Source: Trichomonas vaginalis G3 | Taxonomy: Eukaryota; Parabasalia; Trichomonadida; Trichomonadidae | DNA length: 64,000 nt | Direction: 5' to 3' | Assembly (NCBI RefSeq): GCF_026262505.1 | Contig: NC_067207.1 | Coordinates: 31,340,082-31,404,081 of the forward strand | Shown here: one piece after another, positions 39,355-48,508 of the stretch | Numbering within the stretch: position 1 is the stretch's first letter | Layout: every line of letters begins with the position of its first letter | Program-made: the position numbers and the translations under genes | Notes under the pieces: model-generated | What the model was told of the DNA's origin: nothing | Database searches by the model: none | Seen by the model: only the letters and a program-made list of their open reading frames with translations

Positions 39355-40242
39355 ATGAAGCATTTAATACATGACGTAGATGAAGACATGAATGAAACTA
39401 CAGACAAACTTAACTCTTCTCTCATTCTTCCTTTCAGCAAAGATTATGAGTTCTGTTCAAATGGTGTGTATTTCTATTGTGGAAAGATGGGGTCAGGTAA
39501 GACATTTAACCTCATTCGTCATATACTCATAACAGAACGTTTAGGAAACGACTCTTACTATGACCAAATCATTATATCAGCAACTTCAGACTCTATGGAC
39601 TCAACAGCGAAAACATTTATGTCAAAAGTTCAAGCCTCTGTCGTTAAAGTTCCAGACAGTGAACTCATTGAATTTCTTCAACGTTACATTCGACGTAAGA
39701 GGAAATATTATGCCATCGTTGAATTTATACAGTCAGGAATGCAAAAGACTTCAGAAGAGATGGAAAGAATTATTGACAAACACCACTTACGTCAATACTC
39801 AGGAGTTTACGATATGAAACGACTTACAAACTACATTCTATCAAAACTTTCAAAATACCCCTTCAAAAAATATCCATCAAACACTTTATTAGTTTGTGAC
39901 GACTTCGCCGGAAAAGGTTTAGTTTCAAAGCATGACTCACCATTAGCTAACATCATTACTAAAGTCAGACATTACCATTTAACTGTAGCAATACTTATGC
40001 AAACATGGAGGTTTTTAGCTTTAAACATAAAACGTCTCATAACTGACTTCGTTATCTTTCAAGGTTTCTCACGTTATGATATTGAACTCATTTGGAAACA
40101 GTCAGGTATAACATTACCTTTTGAAGAAATTTGGGAAGCATATAAGTCTCTCATCTCTCCTCGTTCATACCTTGAGATTCATATCATGACTAATACCATT
40201 AAAGTCAAAAATATTCCATGGGAACGACCAACATTGTTTTAA
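39355..40242 (+). CDS. Genome-packaging ATPase, FtsK/HerA type (intact)
   Basis: A 295-aa P-loop ATPase. The Walker A motif GKMGSGKT is at about residues 42-49 (preceded by GVYFYC), and Walker B LLVCDDFAGKG is at about 178-188. A sensor-like stretch (HLTVAILMQTWRFLA, about 208-222) follows. Polintons and related viruses use this enzyme to drive DNA into capsids. This is the only one of three copies without a frameshift. Convergent with the 172-aa gene; their stop codons overlap by four bases. Confidence 0.93.
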   Translation: MKHLIHDVDEDMNETTDKLNSSLILPFSKDYEFCSNGVYFYCGKMGSGKTFNLIRHILITERLGNDSYYDQIIISATSDSMDSTAKTFMSKVQASVVKVPDSELIEFLQRYIRRKRKYYAIVEFIQSGMQKTSEEMERIIDKHHLRQYSGVYDMKRLTNYILSKLSKYPFKKYPSNTLLVCDDFAGKGLVSKHDSPLANIITKVRHYHLTVAILMQTWRFLALNIKRLITDFVIFQGFSRYDIELIWKQSGITLPFEEIWEAYKSLISPRSYLEIHIMTNTIKVKNIPWERPTLF

Positions 40243-40757
40243 AGTTTAATCTTCAATTGACTGATGGTAAACAAATTCCATGCATCTCTGTCGCCATTTC
40301 TGTTAATATTTTTGCTGTCATTCATATCATCCACTTCCCCATCCGTTAGCTTTTGAGGATACGCGTTAGAATAGCTGTTCTTAAATGAAGGCTTTTCACC
40401 TTTGAGAGCATAAACTCTATAACTTTCTGCATACTTTATGTTTGAACCTCCTGAGCCATCATTGACATAAATTTTTATAGGCTTCCACCCTTTGTTCATG
40501 TTCCTGCTTCTTCCCTTAGCTCTTTTGTTCAGTAGTTCTACATCTTTATACACAGCACCTGTCTCAGTGAATTCAACAATATTTTCATTCGTTAGCTTTA
40601 CATTAAAACCCTTGTCGAGTATATTGTTCATTTCATACATATAAAAGGTTTTTATTCTATATGAAATGAGAAGCAAATCCATCTTAGCTGGTGCCGTTAA
40701 TGTTCCAATTGAACCAACATCAAATGTTGACTCACGAACGACAAACAATATTGTCAT
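40239..40757 (-). CDS. 172-aa Maverick protein (Mav-2)
   Basis: Same as 27607-28125 with two substitutions. The first 39 codons overlap the divergent 40666 gene by 92 bases; an internal start at about 40640 (MYEMNNIL) would leave a 25-base divergent spacer like the other divergent pairs and may be the real one. Function unknown. Confidence 0.72.
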   Translation of the reverse strand: MTILFVVRESTFDVGSIGTLTAPAKMDLLLISYRIKTFYMYEMNNILDKGFNVKLTNENIVEFTETGAVYKDVELLNKRAKGRSRNMNKGWKPIKIYVNDGSGGSNIKYAESYRVYALKGEKPSFKNSYSNAYPQKLTDGEVDDMNDSKNINRNGDRDAWNLFTISQLKIKL

Positions 40758-41307
40758 AAAGAACTATAGTTCAGAGTGTTTGAAAGAAAAAGAACCAGAA
40801 CTTAAGTCGGGACCTTCGGTCTTGGCGCATGACGCCGTGAATTTAAACTCAGCTTCAAACGCTAACGCTACATCAGATGTTAAGTTAGAGTATCCACCGC
40901 TGGACCAAATTTTTTCAAGAGAAGCCAACGACAATCCTTACACAAATGTTCAAACAAATCCTTCAGGCAACGTAGACCATTACCTTCTTCAGTTATACCA
41001 AACTATCTTACTCAAAGACGATAAGAAGCTTTTGGTAAATCTTATAAGCAAGAACCAAATAATTCTAACAAAGGAGGACCTTGAAAATGTTATATCACGA
41101 ATAACAGGGAAACAATGTGTCATTGACTATCTCGACCCTGAAATCGAATGCTGTGGTCAAACTCCACTATTCATGAAAATAGGTAACATCCGCATCATTG
41201 AAACACCAGGAACTACAGGAGTTGAGTTTAAGTATAAATATTCGAACGAGTATACAAAACTTTCAACAGAATATAAACTTTGTTTGAAATATGTTTTAGT
41301 AAATTAA
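40666..41307 (+). CDS. 213-aa structural-like Maverick protein (intact)
   Basis: It begins MRSKSILAGAVNVPIEPT. The first third is Ser/Asn/Pro-rich and probably disordered; the rest is a folded domain. In that domain DHYLLQLYQTILLKD begins a helical part, and IECCGQTPLFMKIGNIRIIE with GVEFKYKYSNEY forms strands. Residues about 48-58 come from a GC-rich hairpin pair (40811-40836) that is absent from the Mav-1 and Mav-3 copies. Only this copy is unbroken. No family is recognised; it may be another virion protein given its neighbours. Confidence 0.78.
   Translation: MRSKSILAGAVNVPIEPTSNVDSRTTNNIVIKNYSSECLKEKEPELKSGPSVLAHDAVNLNSASNANATSDVKLEYPPLDQIFSREANDNPYTNVQTNPSGNVDHYLLQLYQTILLKDDKKLLVNLISKNQIILTKEDLENVISRITGKQCVIDYLDPEIECCGQTPLFMKIGNIRIIETPGTTGVEFKYKYSNEYTKLSTEYKLCLKYVLVN
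40811..40836. repeat. Double hairpin present only in Mav-2
   Basis: GACC-ttc-GGTC (40811-40821) and GGCG-catga-CGCC (40824-40836) inside the 213-aa gene. The homologous places in Mav-1 (about 27545) and Mav-3 (about 59565) lack it, while flanking bases align. Confidence 0.7.
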
Positions 41308-41318
41308 AGCAGTCAGGA

Positions 41319-41351
41319 GGGCTCTTTGAGCCCATCTTGGCGCTTTGCACC
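41319..41351. repeat. Double hairpin between convergent genes (Mav-2)
   Basis: GGGCTC-ttt-GAGCCC and GGCGC-ttt-GCACC; the second stem has one mismatch compared with Mav-1. Confidence 0.7.
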
Positions 41352-41365
41352 GTCAGTCAAAAATT

Positions 41366-41608
41366 TCAAGTTAGCAATTTGTAATATCTATCCAAAACTT
41401 CTTCAACAGTATCGAACTCATCTTCATAATGCAAACCTAATCTTATTGACTTGGTGCAGTTTTCACTAACACAATATTTTTCTGTTCTCTTGACTGACAT
41501 AACTAACTCATTTGTTTCATCAAACAGCAACAACCAAAGTTCATGACCTAATACATAACATTCATACTTTATATTTTTAGCTCTGAGTTCTCTTGTAAGC
41601 TGTTGCAT
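41366..41608 (-). CDS. 80-aa Maverick protein (Mav-2)
   Basis: Identical in protein sequence to 26785-27027, with the same 40-base overlap with the following structural gene. Confidence 0.72.
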   Translation of the reverse strand: MQQLTRELRAKNIKYECYVLGHELWLLLFDETNELVMSVKRTEKYCVSENCTKSIRLGLHYEDEFDTVEEVLDRYYKLLT

Positions 41609-42342
41609 TTAATATTTTCTAAAAAGTCAACTTCAACAGTCATTCGCACTGGTGCCTTCAGTTCTACAGGCTCTCCTTGAAAGTCAACAAGTCTGAATTG
41701 CATGTCTTTCAAATTATGAGGACTAATGCGAACCCATTTACCTAAATGAGTTGCTATGACAGGAACGTTTGGAATGAACATTGAATTTACTTCATAACAG
41801 AAGGATTTATATTCTACTGAACCTTTACTATTAACTCCTGAAATGCCTGTGACATTAGCTATTTTAGACTCAATGTACAAACAATTACCATAACATACGT
41901 ATGGAACAGATTTCATCTCAATCGTTTTGTCAACACTTTTCAAGGAAATGTCATATGGTATGCACCCAAAAAGTTGTACTCTATGACTCATTCGTGTTAT
42001 CTTAAACTCCTTCGCATAACTGAACTTCAAAACTCCTGCAATAAGTTTAACATTCATTAAGTTTTCTTCGTTATCCTTGTTTATTGTAGTATTTATGAGA
42101 GCATTTAACACTCCAGCTAATGTTTCCATCTTATATTCTACATTATTGTGAAATCTTATTTCGTGCTTCTTTCCATCTATTTCAATCTCCATGAAATCTG
42201 CTTCATCTGTTATAACGAATGAAGCGATAGTATTGAAGTCAACCATTCTGAATGCAAGCGCCTCATTCTGTAGACCTAAGTTTGTTTGTAGCTTTACTGT
42301 CCCGTATTCGTTTGGGTCTGTACTTTGCAAATAGAACAACAT
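41569..42342 (-). CDS. 258-aa-type minor-capsid-like protein (Mav-2)
   Basis: The orthologue of 26048-26824, 257 aa, starting MLFYLQSTDPNEYG. A local stretch around residue 125 reads VQLFGCIPYDISLKSV instead of VQLLLGAYHMTFPLKSV. Two or more small indels shift the frame and then restore it, changing about ten residues. The rest is almost unchanged. The protein is therefore full length but altered in one loop or strand. Confidence 0.75.
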   Translation of the reverse strand: MLFYLQSTDPNEYGTVKLQTNLGLQNEALAFRMVDFNTIASFVITDEADFMEIEIDGKKHEIRFHNNVEYKMETLAGVLNALINTTINKDNEENLMNVKLIAGVLKFSYAKEFKITRMSHRVQLFGCIPYDISLKSVDKTIEMKSVPYVCYGNCLYIESKIANVTGISGVNSKGSVEYKSFCYEVNSMFIPNVPVIATHLGKWVRISPHNLKDMQFRLVDFQGEPVELKAPVRMTVEVDFLENIKCNSLQENSELKI

Positions 42343-42359
42343 TTTATTCTCATTAAAAT
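42343..42359. promoter_or_regulatory. 17-bp divergent promoter (Mav-2)
   Basis: TTTATTCTCATTAAAAT between the start codons of the minor-capsid-like gene and the fibre gene. Compare TTTATCTCCATTAAAA (complement of 39339-39354). Confidence 0.5.
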
Positions 42360-45300
42360 ATGAGTATAGCTGCATATGCGTATGAAGCTGACAGAGCTAA
42401 ACGTTTATATTTTGGTCAATACTCTCTCACACTTACTGACAAATATATTGTTATCACTGATGGAAATACTGAGAAATACATAACATGGAAGGACTATGAA
42501 AAGTTTGACCCTATTTTAACTCCATGTACTATGCCATTCATTGTAAATGGTGAAGTTGTCATGAGAGAATGACACAACAGTATATAAGTCTGTTCATGAA
42601 GCGTTAGAATATATGTTGAATCATAACCCAAAAAGATTTGACCCAAGCACTACACCATGTGCAATGCCTTTTATTAAGGACGGTGAAATCGTAAGAGTTC
42701 CGGATTCAACGGTTTTACACAGCTGTTCAAAAACAGTTTACAAAACATTTTAGCGAATATCTTTAATTCAGAAACTACAGAAATAAAATTACCGTTATAT
42801 AACAGATGCTAAAGAATTAAATCAAAAACGACAACATTATTTACGTCACTTAATGATTTAATGACTTATATCATTAATATTCCTGCACCAACTACAGCAT
42901 TTGATTCCAAACTCGACGTTTGCAGTGTACCTTTCATAAATGACAGTTCATTAATTTGCTTTAAGGGATTCAACAGTAAATGAATCATTTAAAGGCGTCA
43001 TTAATGAAATCATTGATTTTAACTCATTCACGAATACATATAATTCATTCATTAATGTTTCATATGCTTCTAAAGAAGGTGAGCCAAAAACTATCGATAA
43101 AGCGGTGTATGAAATAAAAGCATCAACGACGAAATTGAATTCGTTAACTTTTGACGGTGATAGTTTCGTTAATGACATAACATCGGGGAAAACAATTTTA
43201 ACGAAAGAATACTTAAAATCTCATGTTAGTGAGTTCGTTGAAATTGAAAAAGAAGGTGGAATTAAGTTCGATCCACTGAATTTCATTTTCAGCTTAGCGA
43301 ATGCAGGTATTAGTTTCGCTGAATGGACAACTATACAGAGTGAAATAAATGCAATATGGACGTTTTTGGGGTCAAAAGCGGGAATGGGTGAGCTTGTAAA
43401 TGCTGCAAGAACATTAGGTGAAACAGGAAATTTTGTAGATGGTTTTAAAAGACTTGTTTCAAATGTTTTAACAAACACAAAGAAATTATTTAGATATACC
43501 GTACATAACGGACGGATTTTCGAACAGGTAGCAACAAACCCTCCGGTTATGGCTGCGTTGATGATGGTTAGAGATATAAACCACGTAACGACAGGAACGA
43601 AGAACATGAACAACAGGATACTGGTCGGGTTATTCGAGACATTAAAAACGTGTATCCTGAAGTTATTGATTTATTTAGAGGAGTTAATGATTCAATTTCA
43701 AAACATTCTATAACCCTCGATGAAGAGAATAAATTAACAGATTATATATTCGTCATTATTGCAGAATTAATGAAGAGAATAAATGAAAAAGGTATAGCTG
43801 ATATCATTAATGTCAGCGATGTAATGATGAAAAGAAATTTTGACTCATTATTTACAGAACCGAAAACAGAATATAGTCTTTATGACGTAATTACCGAATT
43901 AATGAAAAAGATTAATGATAATAAGAGTTCTGGCGGAAGAGTTGAATTAGAAGTGAATGATGTTAATGAGAAATTAGTCGAAAAAGCAGACAAAAATGAG
44001 CTTTTAGCTCTGAGTGATAAAGTCAAGAACCACGTTCATTATATAACTTCAGACGAACAGATTATAACGGACTACCATGGATATTTAACACGAAGTGATG
44101 AAGCGAAGACAAAAAATGTTAATGAAAGAAGATATAAATACATTCGTGCTAAAGGTTATGACATAAGCTGTACTGTACAGTATGATATAGCTAAAGCACC
44201 AGAAGCATTTGGTTATACCGGTGAAATTTATGCCTCTACTTTCAATGTTAACGGTGTATTAGTTGAACCAAGATTTACGTTGAGAGTTAAGGCAAAAATA
44301 ACGTTTGAAGATGCTATTAAAAGTAAAGCTGACAAAGTTGAACTCGAAGCAATGAACAAAGTTTTGAAATCTCATAAACACAACATCTCCGATATAAATG
44401 AACTTCAAGCTACATTAGACAGTAAAGCCGACAAGAACCATACAAACGAATCCTTCACTACTGTTAGAGCAGACGATGTAATATTGAACTATACCCTTGG
44501 TTCAAGTGCACCTTTAGAGAATCCGAGTACAAGCGTAAAAGATACACTAAACAATTTAGATAACAGTTGCAGGAATATCGAAGATCATGCCAGAAACTTT
44601 GAAGCATATGAACTACCAGCAATGTTAGATAAGAAAGCTGACAAAACTTATGTAGATGAAAATTATGCAAAGAAGTCGGAAGTAAATGCTTCGGTTAATG
44701 GAAAAGCTGATAAAGAGCACGTGCATGAAGAATTTCAAACAATCAGGATTAAAGAAATTAAGGCATGCATCGAAATAGTAACAAAAACAGGAAGAAACGG
44801 TGCAACTGTACATGAACAAAGAATTTATCCTCCGACTTTTCCTAATGGTTTAATAACAAACAATATAAATATTGTAGATGGCGATGGATTTATAAATGTT
44901 AAACATGAACTTCAAACAATGAAGGCTCAGATTCTTGAAACCATATATCCTATAGGCTCTATTTATACGTCAATGAACTCAACAAATCCAGCAAGTGTTT
45001 TAGGTTTTGGTACATGGCAGCAGATTGTAGACAAATTCTTATACTGTGCTAACTCTTCAAAGCAAACAGGAGGTTCGAAGAAAATTAAAGAAGCAAACTT
45101 ACCTGCGCACACTCATACAGGAACGACAAACTTTTCTGGCGACCATAGCCACTCATTAAGAGACCACCCATTATACAACTCAGAGTATGAAGCTGGCAAT
45201 GACGTTTTATCTCCATCTTATAACAATGCAGCAAAAAAGATTTTTCGACCAACTGAACCAGGAGGAAATCATGTCCATACTTTCACAACAAATCCAACAG

Positions 45301-45362
45301 GCTCGGGTGAAGATTATATGCCACCATTTGTGACTATATTCGCATGGTATAGAGTTCAATGA
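42360..45362 (+). pseudogene. Phage-type fibre with tail-collar domain (Mav-2)
   Basis: About 1000 codons. Frameshifts lie near 42570, 42715, 42795-42960 and 43580, so the N-terminal half is broken, but the C-terminal 570 codons (43650-45362) are open. N-terminal part: FDP..TPCTMPFI repeats. Middle: KADK..H-type repeats typical of phage long tail fibres (LDSKADKNHTNESFTTV, VNGKADKEHVHEEF). C-terminus: the collar region YPIGSIYTSMNSTNP, LPAHTHTGTT, HSHSLRDH, GGNHVHTF and YMPPFVTIFAWYRVQ, with metal-binding His pairs. Inferred role: attachment fibre on the virion. Confidence 0.88.
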
Positions 45363-45402
45363 ACACGCTTGAGCCTTGAATAAAATCTTTAACTTTACAT
45401 AA

Positions 45403-46488
45403 ATGAGCTTGAAAGAAGTATTCGAACAACATCCATGGAGGTCATTTAAGAAGTTCAATGAAGCTGCAAAGAGTTGGGGATTTACTAACAGAGCTGAAGT
45501 GAAAAGGTTCTTTGACAAAAATGTTGTACATCAAACAAAAATAAACCCTTACGACTACTTTTTACCAATTTACTCCAACACTCCTGACGCATACCAATTT
45601 GACACTCTCATTCAAAGCAGAAAAGGAGGACATAAACCATTCCTCATCTTCATTAATGTTAACACTCGTAAAGCATATGCATATCCAATGAGGAATAAAG
45701 GAACTCATGAAGTTTTAAGAGTTTTACAAAAGTTTGTAGCAGAACATAGCCCAAGTACTTTAACATCAGACCAAGACAGTGCTTACCTCAGCAACGAAAT
45801 CACAGAATTTCTCATTAAGCATAACATAACTCACTACACTACTGAAGACCATAACCATAACATACTCGGCATCATAAACCGCTTCATAAGGACTCTCAGA
45901 GATTTAAATCAAGAGCGAGACTTTACCGAAGAAACAATGAAACATTTTCTCGAAGTATATAATTCCTCAACACATTCTACAACAGGACATACACCAAATT
46001 CAATGACACAACAACAAGAAGAAAAGTATATACAAAAGAAACGAAGTCAAACACAAAATATCAGAAATTCAACACAATTTACCCTCATTCCTGGTACAAA
46101 AGTTCGTGTAGTTCTTGACGACAAGCCGTTGACAAGGAAACGTTTAAGGTTAAGTCGAAATTATTATATAGTAGACTCTACGCAAGGTAATGGATATCTT
46201 ATAAAAGCTGCTGACGACTCCATAGCATTTTACCCTCGTCATAAATTAGTTGAAAGTAGTAATGGCAAACTTGCTGAAACCATTGACGAAGCAAAGCGAG
46301 GAGTGGTTATTGAAATACTTGGCTATAACATAAACGATGACACTTATAAAGTAAGATATGAAGGAGGCGTTGAAGATGTTATACCATCTAAGAACTTGAG
46401 AGAGTCAAAGTCAACACATCTGGGACCATTAGAGCGGGAGTACTGGAAAGACAAAAATAAGCCAGAAAGAATAAGAAAATTCTTCTAA
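45403..46488 (+). CDS. Retroviral-type integrase with D,D35N triad (intact)
   Basis: A 361-aa protein matching the Polinton integrase. The catalytic core runs from about residue 50 to 190: first Asp in AYQFDTLIQS, second in LTSDQDSAYLS, and the third position exactly 35 residues on is Asn (GIINRFIRTL), where the family has Glu. The same Asn is in the Mav-1 copy. There is no HHCC zinc finger in the N-terminus. The C-terminus (about 275-330) has an SH3/chromo-like strand set (RGVVIEILGYNIND, YKVRYEGGVEDVIPSKNL). Expected job: insertion of element DNA with 6-bp staggering. Whether the Asn form is active is open. Confidence 0.92.
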   Translation: MSLKEVFEQHPWRSFKKFNEAAKSWGFTNRAEVKRFFDKNVVHQTKINPYDYFLPIYSNTPDAYQFDTLIQSRKGGHKPFLIFINVNTRKAYAYPMRNKGTHEVLRVLQKFVAEHSPSTLTSDQDSAYLSNEITEFLIKHNITHYTTEDHNHNILGIINRFIRTLRDLNQERDFTEETMKHFLEVYNSSTHSTTGHTPNSMTQQQEEKYIQKKRSQTQNIRNSTQFTLIPGTKVRVVLDDKPLTRKRLRLSRNYYIVDSTQGNGYLIKAADDSIAFYPRHKLVESSNGKLAETIDEAKRGVVIEILGYNINDDTYKVRYEGGVEDVIPSKNLRESKSTHLGPLEREYWKDKNKPERIRKFF

Positions 46489-46589
46489 ACTTTTTCATTA
46501 GATGTAAATCAGACATGAATGAGAACAGTCATGATATCATTAATGGTACCATTTATTTTTGTCATAAATTTACACCAAAAATAATGTTT

Positions 46590-46637
46590 AGGGTAGAAGG
46601 TTAGATCTACCCTCATTTCTACCCTCATTTCTAACCT
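46590..46637. promoter_or_regulatory. AGATCT palindrome, Mav-2 variant
   Basis: GGGTAGAAGGTTAGATCTAC plus two CTCATTTCTACCC-like repeats, between the integrase and 46721 gene. The homologous place in Mav-1 (21840-21888) has the TCACC type. Confidence 0.5.
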
Positions 46638-46669
46638 CATGAATTTTCATGAATTTCCTTAAGATAGAA

Positions 46670-46720
46670 AAAATAACGCTAATTTTTTTCTAAGAAAAAT
46701 TTTTATTTTGTATAAAAGAT
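46670..46720 (+). promoter_or_regulatory. Early-type promoter block 1 (Mav-2)
   Basis: ATAACGCTAATTTTTTTCTA, then AGAAAAATTTTTATTTTGTA, then TAAAAG directly before ATATG. The first of four near-identical blocks in Mav-2. Confidence 0.55.
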
Positions 46721-47657
46721 ATGATTTCAACAATCGGCACAACAACAATTCAAACAACTTCACCAAACTCGTTAGTCATGAATCCTACGTCAATGTTGGT
46801 AGAGATGAAAAGCTTTATTCCTTCTTCATATAGTTTTGTAACAGAAATACAAAGAATAAAGCAAGAACTTTTAACAAGTAATTTAGACTGTACCGCACAG
46901 AATGAAGAAAATGAACAGTATCTTTATGAAATGCAGGACATTATTGACCATTTACCCAAATTGCCTGAAATTCAGCAGCAAAAGCTCACTATTCCTGAAT
47001 TCGATGAAATTGAAGTGAAACCAACTGACTCAGTAGAAATAAAGAAGTTCATACGTAAAGTAAACTATGAGTTTCTAGGATATCATTGCAACCATAAAGT
47101 TATGGACAAAGATTGCGACATGGTATATAAGAACATCTGACATATATAAATCTGGGGAGTTTAAGACATACGACAACTTTGTTTCATTAGTTGCAAAATG
47201 TGTATGGCAGATAAGAGATAAAGATAGAAGAGGTAAGGTATGGAATGAACAGATAAAACCAACTGCTTCAGATTTAAAGAAAACCATTGACGCCTTAGTT
47301 GTTCTAGCTGGTTTTATTTCAATGTATAACGCAAAAACGATGCCGCAATGTTCAAAATGTAAGGCAGCAATGAGGAAATATAACTACTCCGTCAAAGAGA
47401 TAGAAAGAATGCGAAACGACTATGCAGACTTAAAGAAAGAAGCAGAAAAACCAGCAGAAAATAAAATGGACATGTTAGAATTTCTGAACAAAAACTATCC
47501 AACAGCAGAAGATTTCCTTCTATCTGACGTCAAGAAGAAGTATAAAGAAACTTTCGGCATTGTTAAAACATTCGATGTACTAAAAGAAGAAATAGAAGCT
47601 ACAAAACTGTTTAGAGTCTCACGAATTCATAACGTTTACCATGTAAAACGGTTATAA
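46721..47657 (+). pseudogene. Unknown Maverick protein with CxxC, one frameshift
   Basis: About 310 codons with one break near 47140. N-terminal 139 codons: Thr/Ser-rich start (TTTIQTTSPNSLVMNP), an acidic middle, LPKLPEIQQQ and KFIRKVNYEFLGYHC. C-terminal part: WQIRDKDRRGKVWNEQIKPT, then MPQCSKCKAAMRKYNYSV, a charged coiled-coil-like stretch and a basic end (HVKRL). The sequences near the break suggest a simple one-base change. No family is recognised; it shares the early-type promoter with PolB and KilA-N genes, so a replication or regulatory role is likely. Confidence 0.7.
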
Positions 47658-47662
47658 ATAAT

Positions 47663-47700
47663 GAGGGTAGAAATGAGGGTAGATCTAACCTTCTACCCTA
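47663..47700. promoter_or_regulatory. AGATCT palindrome, Mav-2 variant, reverse orientation
   Basis: GAGGGTAGAAATGAGGGTAG, then ATCTAACCTTCTACCC. The mirror orientation of 46590-46637 flanks the 46721 gene from the other side. Confidence 0.5.
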
Positions 47701-47744
47701 AACATTATTTTTGCTGAAAAATGACCAAATTTCATGAATTTCAT

Positions 47745-47808
47745 TAGTTAGAAAAAAATTAGCGTTATTTTTCTAAGAAAATTTTTTATCTTGTATGTAA
47801 AGACAGTA
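47745..47808 (+). promoter_or_regulatory. Early-type promoter block 2
   Basis: AGCGTTATTTTTCTAAGAAA, then ATTTTTTATCTTGTATGTAA, then AGACAGT before ATG. Reading upstream from a TTG would add six residues, but the stretch is conserved as DNA before two different genes, so the ATG at 47809 is preferred. Confidence 0.55.
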
Positions 47809-48420
47809 ATGTCAAACATTGAGTTTGAAACAGTTAGAAAGATAGACAATGACACCAAAGTGGTTAGAATTGGTGATTTAAACGTAAGATACTGTAAGAA
47901 ATACAACAAATATTCTTTGTCAGACATTATATCTCCATCTGAAAAGAAAACAAACCACTGGGTTAGAAATGCTTCAACTCAGAAAATTTTGACAAGAAAT
48001 CCTGAGCTTATGATATCGGTAAGATTCTATGGAACTACAGCATATCTCATTGACAAAAGTCTTATACCAATAGTTTTGTTATGGTTAGACCCAGTTGTTG
48101 GATATAACTTCATAACTTATGGTTCATTCGATACGGAACGTTGCAGTGAAGGCTTACTTTACATCGTTCAGAAATCGAAGGACTTCAATACAAAGAGATA
48201 TAAGATAGGAAGAACATATAATATAACTCAAAGATATGACTCTACAGTCAATAGAGTCAAGGTTGTGTTTGTTAATGATATGAGAGCTGATGAAACAGAA
48301 CTGCTTGAAGTTTTTGAGAAAATGTATGGTGCTCCCACGAAAGGTAAAGAAACGTTTGAAGTAGATGAGATAGATAAAGCTATAAAATTATTTGACGAAG
48401 TTGCTGAAAAATACATGTAA
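47809..48420 (+). CDS. KilA-N + T5orf172/GIY-YIG-like protein (intact)
   Basis: 203 aa. The N-terminal half (about 10-80) has the KilA-N-type pattern: a strand (KVVRIGDLNVRYCKKYNKY), a helix (SLSDIISP) and NHWVRNASTQKIL. The C-terminal half (about 115-200) resembles the T5orf172/MUG113 group of GIY-YIG-like nucleases: GLLYIVQKSKD, RYKIGRTYNITQRYDSTVNR and DETELLEVFEKMYG. Large DNA viruses and phages carry this domain pair (Bro-like proteins). Probable job: DNA binding, regulation or nicking during replication; activity is not shown by sequence alone. The stop is followed by A (TAAA). Confidence 0.85.
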   Translation: MSNIEFETVRKIDNDTKVVRIGDLNVRYCKKYNKYSLSDIISPSEKKTNHWVRNASTQKILTRNPELMISVRFYGTTAYLIDKSLIPIVLLWLDPVVGYNFITYGSFDTERCSEGLLYIVQKSKDFNTKRYKIGRTYNITQRYDSTVNRVKVVFVNDMRADETELLEVFEKMYGAPTKGKETFEVDEIDKAIKLFDEVAEKYM

Positions 48421-48451
48421 AGCGTTTATTTTTGGTCTTTTGTGAAAGTCA

Positions 48452-48508
48452 GAAAATAACGCTAATTTTTTTCTAACAAATTTTTTTATTTTGTATGTAA
48501 AGACAGTA
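48452..48508 (+). promoter_or_regulatory. Early-type promoter block 3
   Basis: AAAATAACGCTAATTTTTTT, then CTAACAAATTTTTTTATTTT, then GTATGTAAAGACAGT before ATG; almost the same as block 2. Confidence 0.55.

Noticed and set aside
47791..47808. Upstream TTG start adding MYVKTV-like residues to both KilA-N genes
   Set aside because: The six codons are part of a DNA block conserved before two different genes, and a good ATG follows. The block is better explained as a promoter or leader.
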